Shown piece by piece: positions 62,591 to 64,000 of a stretch of 64,000 nucleotides of DNA. How positions within the stretch are numbered: position 1 is the first letter of the stretch; each line of letters opens with the position of its first letter. The notes under the pieces were generated by a model. That model was not told the DNA's origin and made no database searches. It saw only the letters and a program-made list of their open reading frames with translations. The stretch is taken from NCBI GenBank assembly GCA_030068075.1, contig CM057826.1, forward strand, positions 111,934,746-111,998,745. Reading direction: 5' to 3'. The stretch is from Paguma larvata (Eukaryota > Chordata > Mammalia > Carnivora > Viverridae). The position numbers and the translations under genes are program-made.

Positions 62591-64000
62591 CCTGGCATTT
62601 CAGATCTGTTTCCTCCAAATCTGCTTTGGGTTGTGTGATTGCTCCCTCCATGTCCTCTGCCTGGTGCCCTCTCTTCACCAACTCACTTGCACTTTTCTCT
62701 TCCTGTGATTCAAAGTGCCCTCAGATCCCTGCCAGTATGACAGAGGCTTTTAGGATAAGACCTGTTCTTTACGGATCAATCTATGGGGTTCTAAAATCGT
62801 TCCAAAATAAGAACATGTCCTCGTCTCACACTCCTTAAAAGATGTTTCTAACTTTCATCCAGCACATGTTTTGTTTGTTTACACTTCGTTCCGGGTTATT
62901 CTCTACATGATGGCCCACTTTGGTGTTGATCCTCTTTCAATCTCATTCAGTGATCGGCTAAAGAAAAAAAATCAAGATGCATCTATTATATATAAAGACG
63001 CTAAGCTTGGCATGGAAGGTTCAATGAGCAAGTTCCTTATGGAGTTTTCAATTCAGAGACTAAAAAGGGCATTTAAAATGCTTCCATTACCTTTGTAATT
63101 GTTGATGGTAAGTGGTGAGGACTGTTATGAAGGAAAGGAATGGGGGCCACTGAAGCTGCATAGTAAACGGAGGCTGCTTGGGTTTTGGGAGAAGTCATAC
63201 AAGGCTTCCCTAAGTAAATGATATTAAAACCAACACACAGACCCGGCAAGTTCAGCTCCCACGAGGCATGTGCCATATCTTTCTGACATCAGAAAACAGC
63301 AAAAGTTTTGACCTAAGACATGCCAGACAGACTCCACATTATGTGTGTTTGGGTGACACAGTGCTTGCCTCCAGGTACGATGAGCTTTCTCATTTCAGAC
63401 CCAGAGTCCCACTGACTCTGGGGGCCGTGTTAGATGACCCGTGCTGTGTAGATAATAGACCTGAATGATTGACAGAGTTTGCGTCGCCTGAGCAGTTAAT
63501 TACTCCTCTGCTTTCTGAAAGAGTGCGTGACAGATGGTAAATACCTTGACAGCAGATCCCACTATAAACCGTGCAGGCTTGTAGGCAAGTCTGGACTGCT
63601 ACCAATTTCCCACTGGATGTTTCTATACCTGGAAGACTTAGAATCTTTGAAACCACTTTCCCCTTTGGGCAAGTTTTGTCCTGACTACAAGAACATTCTT
63701 TCTTCTCTCCTTCTGTGTGGTAGGAAATCGTTTTTGAGTGAAAAGCAGTCTCCATCAACCCACCTGTCCTGGGTTATCTCAGACCTGGCTAGTGCTGGGG
63801 ATTTGGTCAGTGGGAGGAAGTTGTGTGTGGATTTTAATGGAAACAGCATGGCATCCATTACTCACCTGCTTCCCGCCATCTGGATTTTCACAGCTCAGCA
63901 ATCATGGTGGGCTCCCTAGACTTCACAGGAGAACTTGACTTCTAAGGAGAGCATGGCTTGGTCCCTTTGAAGTCATAATTTTATGATGCACACCATGATA
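62591..64000. other. Repeat-poor terminal block
   Basis: 1.4 kb with no recognised repeat. Two overlapping opposite frames (63527-63919 plus, 130 codons; 63390-63758 minus, 122 codons) show no domain. TTAATTA at 63496-63502. The block runs out of the window. Confidence 0.4.

Overview
This window is mammalian nuclear DNA from a carnivore, most likely a cat-family (felid/feliform) genome. The evidence is about 25 copies of the carnivore tRNA-Lys SINE (CAN SINE / SINEC), which reads 'gcgcctgggtggctcag...' at the head and 'aaaataaataaac' at the tail, most with the long cat-type body ('gctctgtgctgacagctcagagcctgga'). LINE-1 3' ends of carnivore type support this, including one ending 'aaccaacttgacaataaa'. 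I found no protein-coding exon, structural RNA gene, CpG island, CRISPR array, integron, phage or plasmid feature. The open reading frames are short (134 codons at most). Those I could explain are frames inside SINEs, LINEs or microsatellites; the rest match no family I recognise. The window therefore looks intergenic or deep-intronic.

Layout. 1-2.5 kb: antisense L1 ORF2 debris with an internal duplication and two SINEs. 2.5-9.3 kb: unique DNA with L2, MIR, MER5A, an L1M 3' region and SINEs. 9.3-16.9 kb: a SINE-dense block that includes a SINE nested in another SINE's tail. 17-25 kb: ancient MIR and L2 remnants, one L2 nested in another L2, and an L1M split by a MaLR LTR. 25.2-28.6 kb: an old L1M carrying a younger carnivore L1 with an exact 11-bp target-site duplication and a duplicated tail, followed by a scrambled L1 mosaic inside a MIR. 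28.6-35.7 kb: mostly unique DNA with one MLT1A LTR and candidate regulatory blocks. 36.2-41.4 kb: a SINE with a long CT tract, back-to-back L2 fragments, and an antisense L1 with a (TG)n tract. 41.4-55.8 kb: almost SINE-free, rich in MIR and L2, with several repeat-poor candidate conserved non-coding blocks. 55.8-64 kb: a large pyrimidine/(CA) microsatellite, a long L2 copy still showing reverse-transcriptase homology and interrupted by three SINEs, and a repeat-poor end.

There are no genes to connect functionally. The readable biology is a history of retrotransposition: MIR and L2 first, then MER5, MaLR and L1M, then carnivore L1 and SINEC. The unique blocks between them may hold enhancers. 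Repeat family names come from recognising consensus features by eye, so boundaries are approximate (about 10-30 bp, worse for old MIR/L2). I saw no convincing undescribed system. The most notable items are the L1 with a duplicated non-L1 tail (26.2-26.8 kb), the two SINE-in-SINE inverted pairs, and the repeat-poor blocks with clustered transcription-factor motifs.
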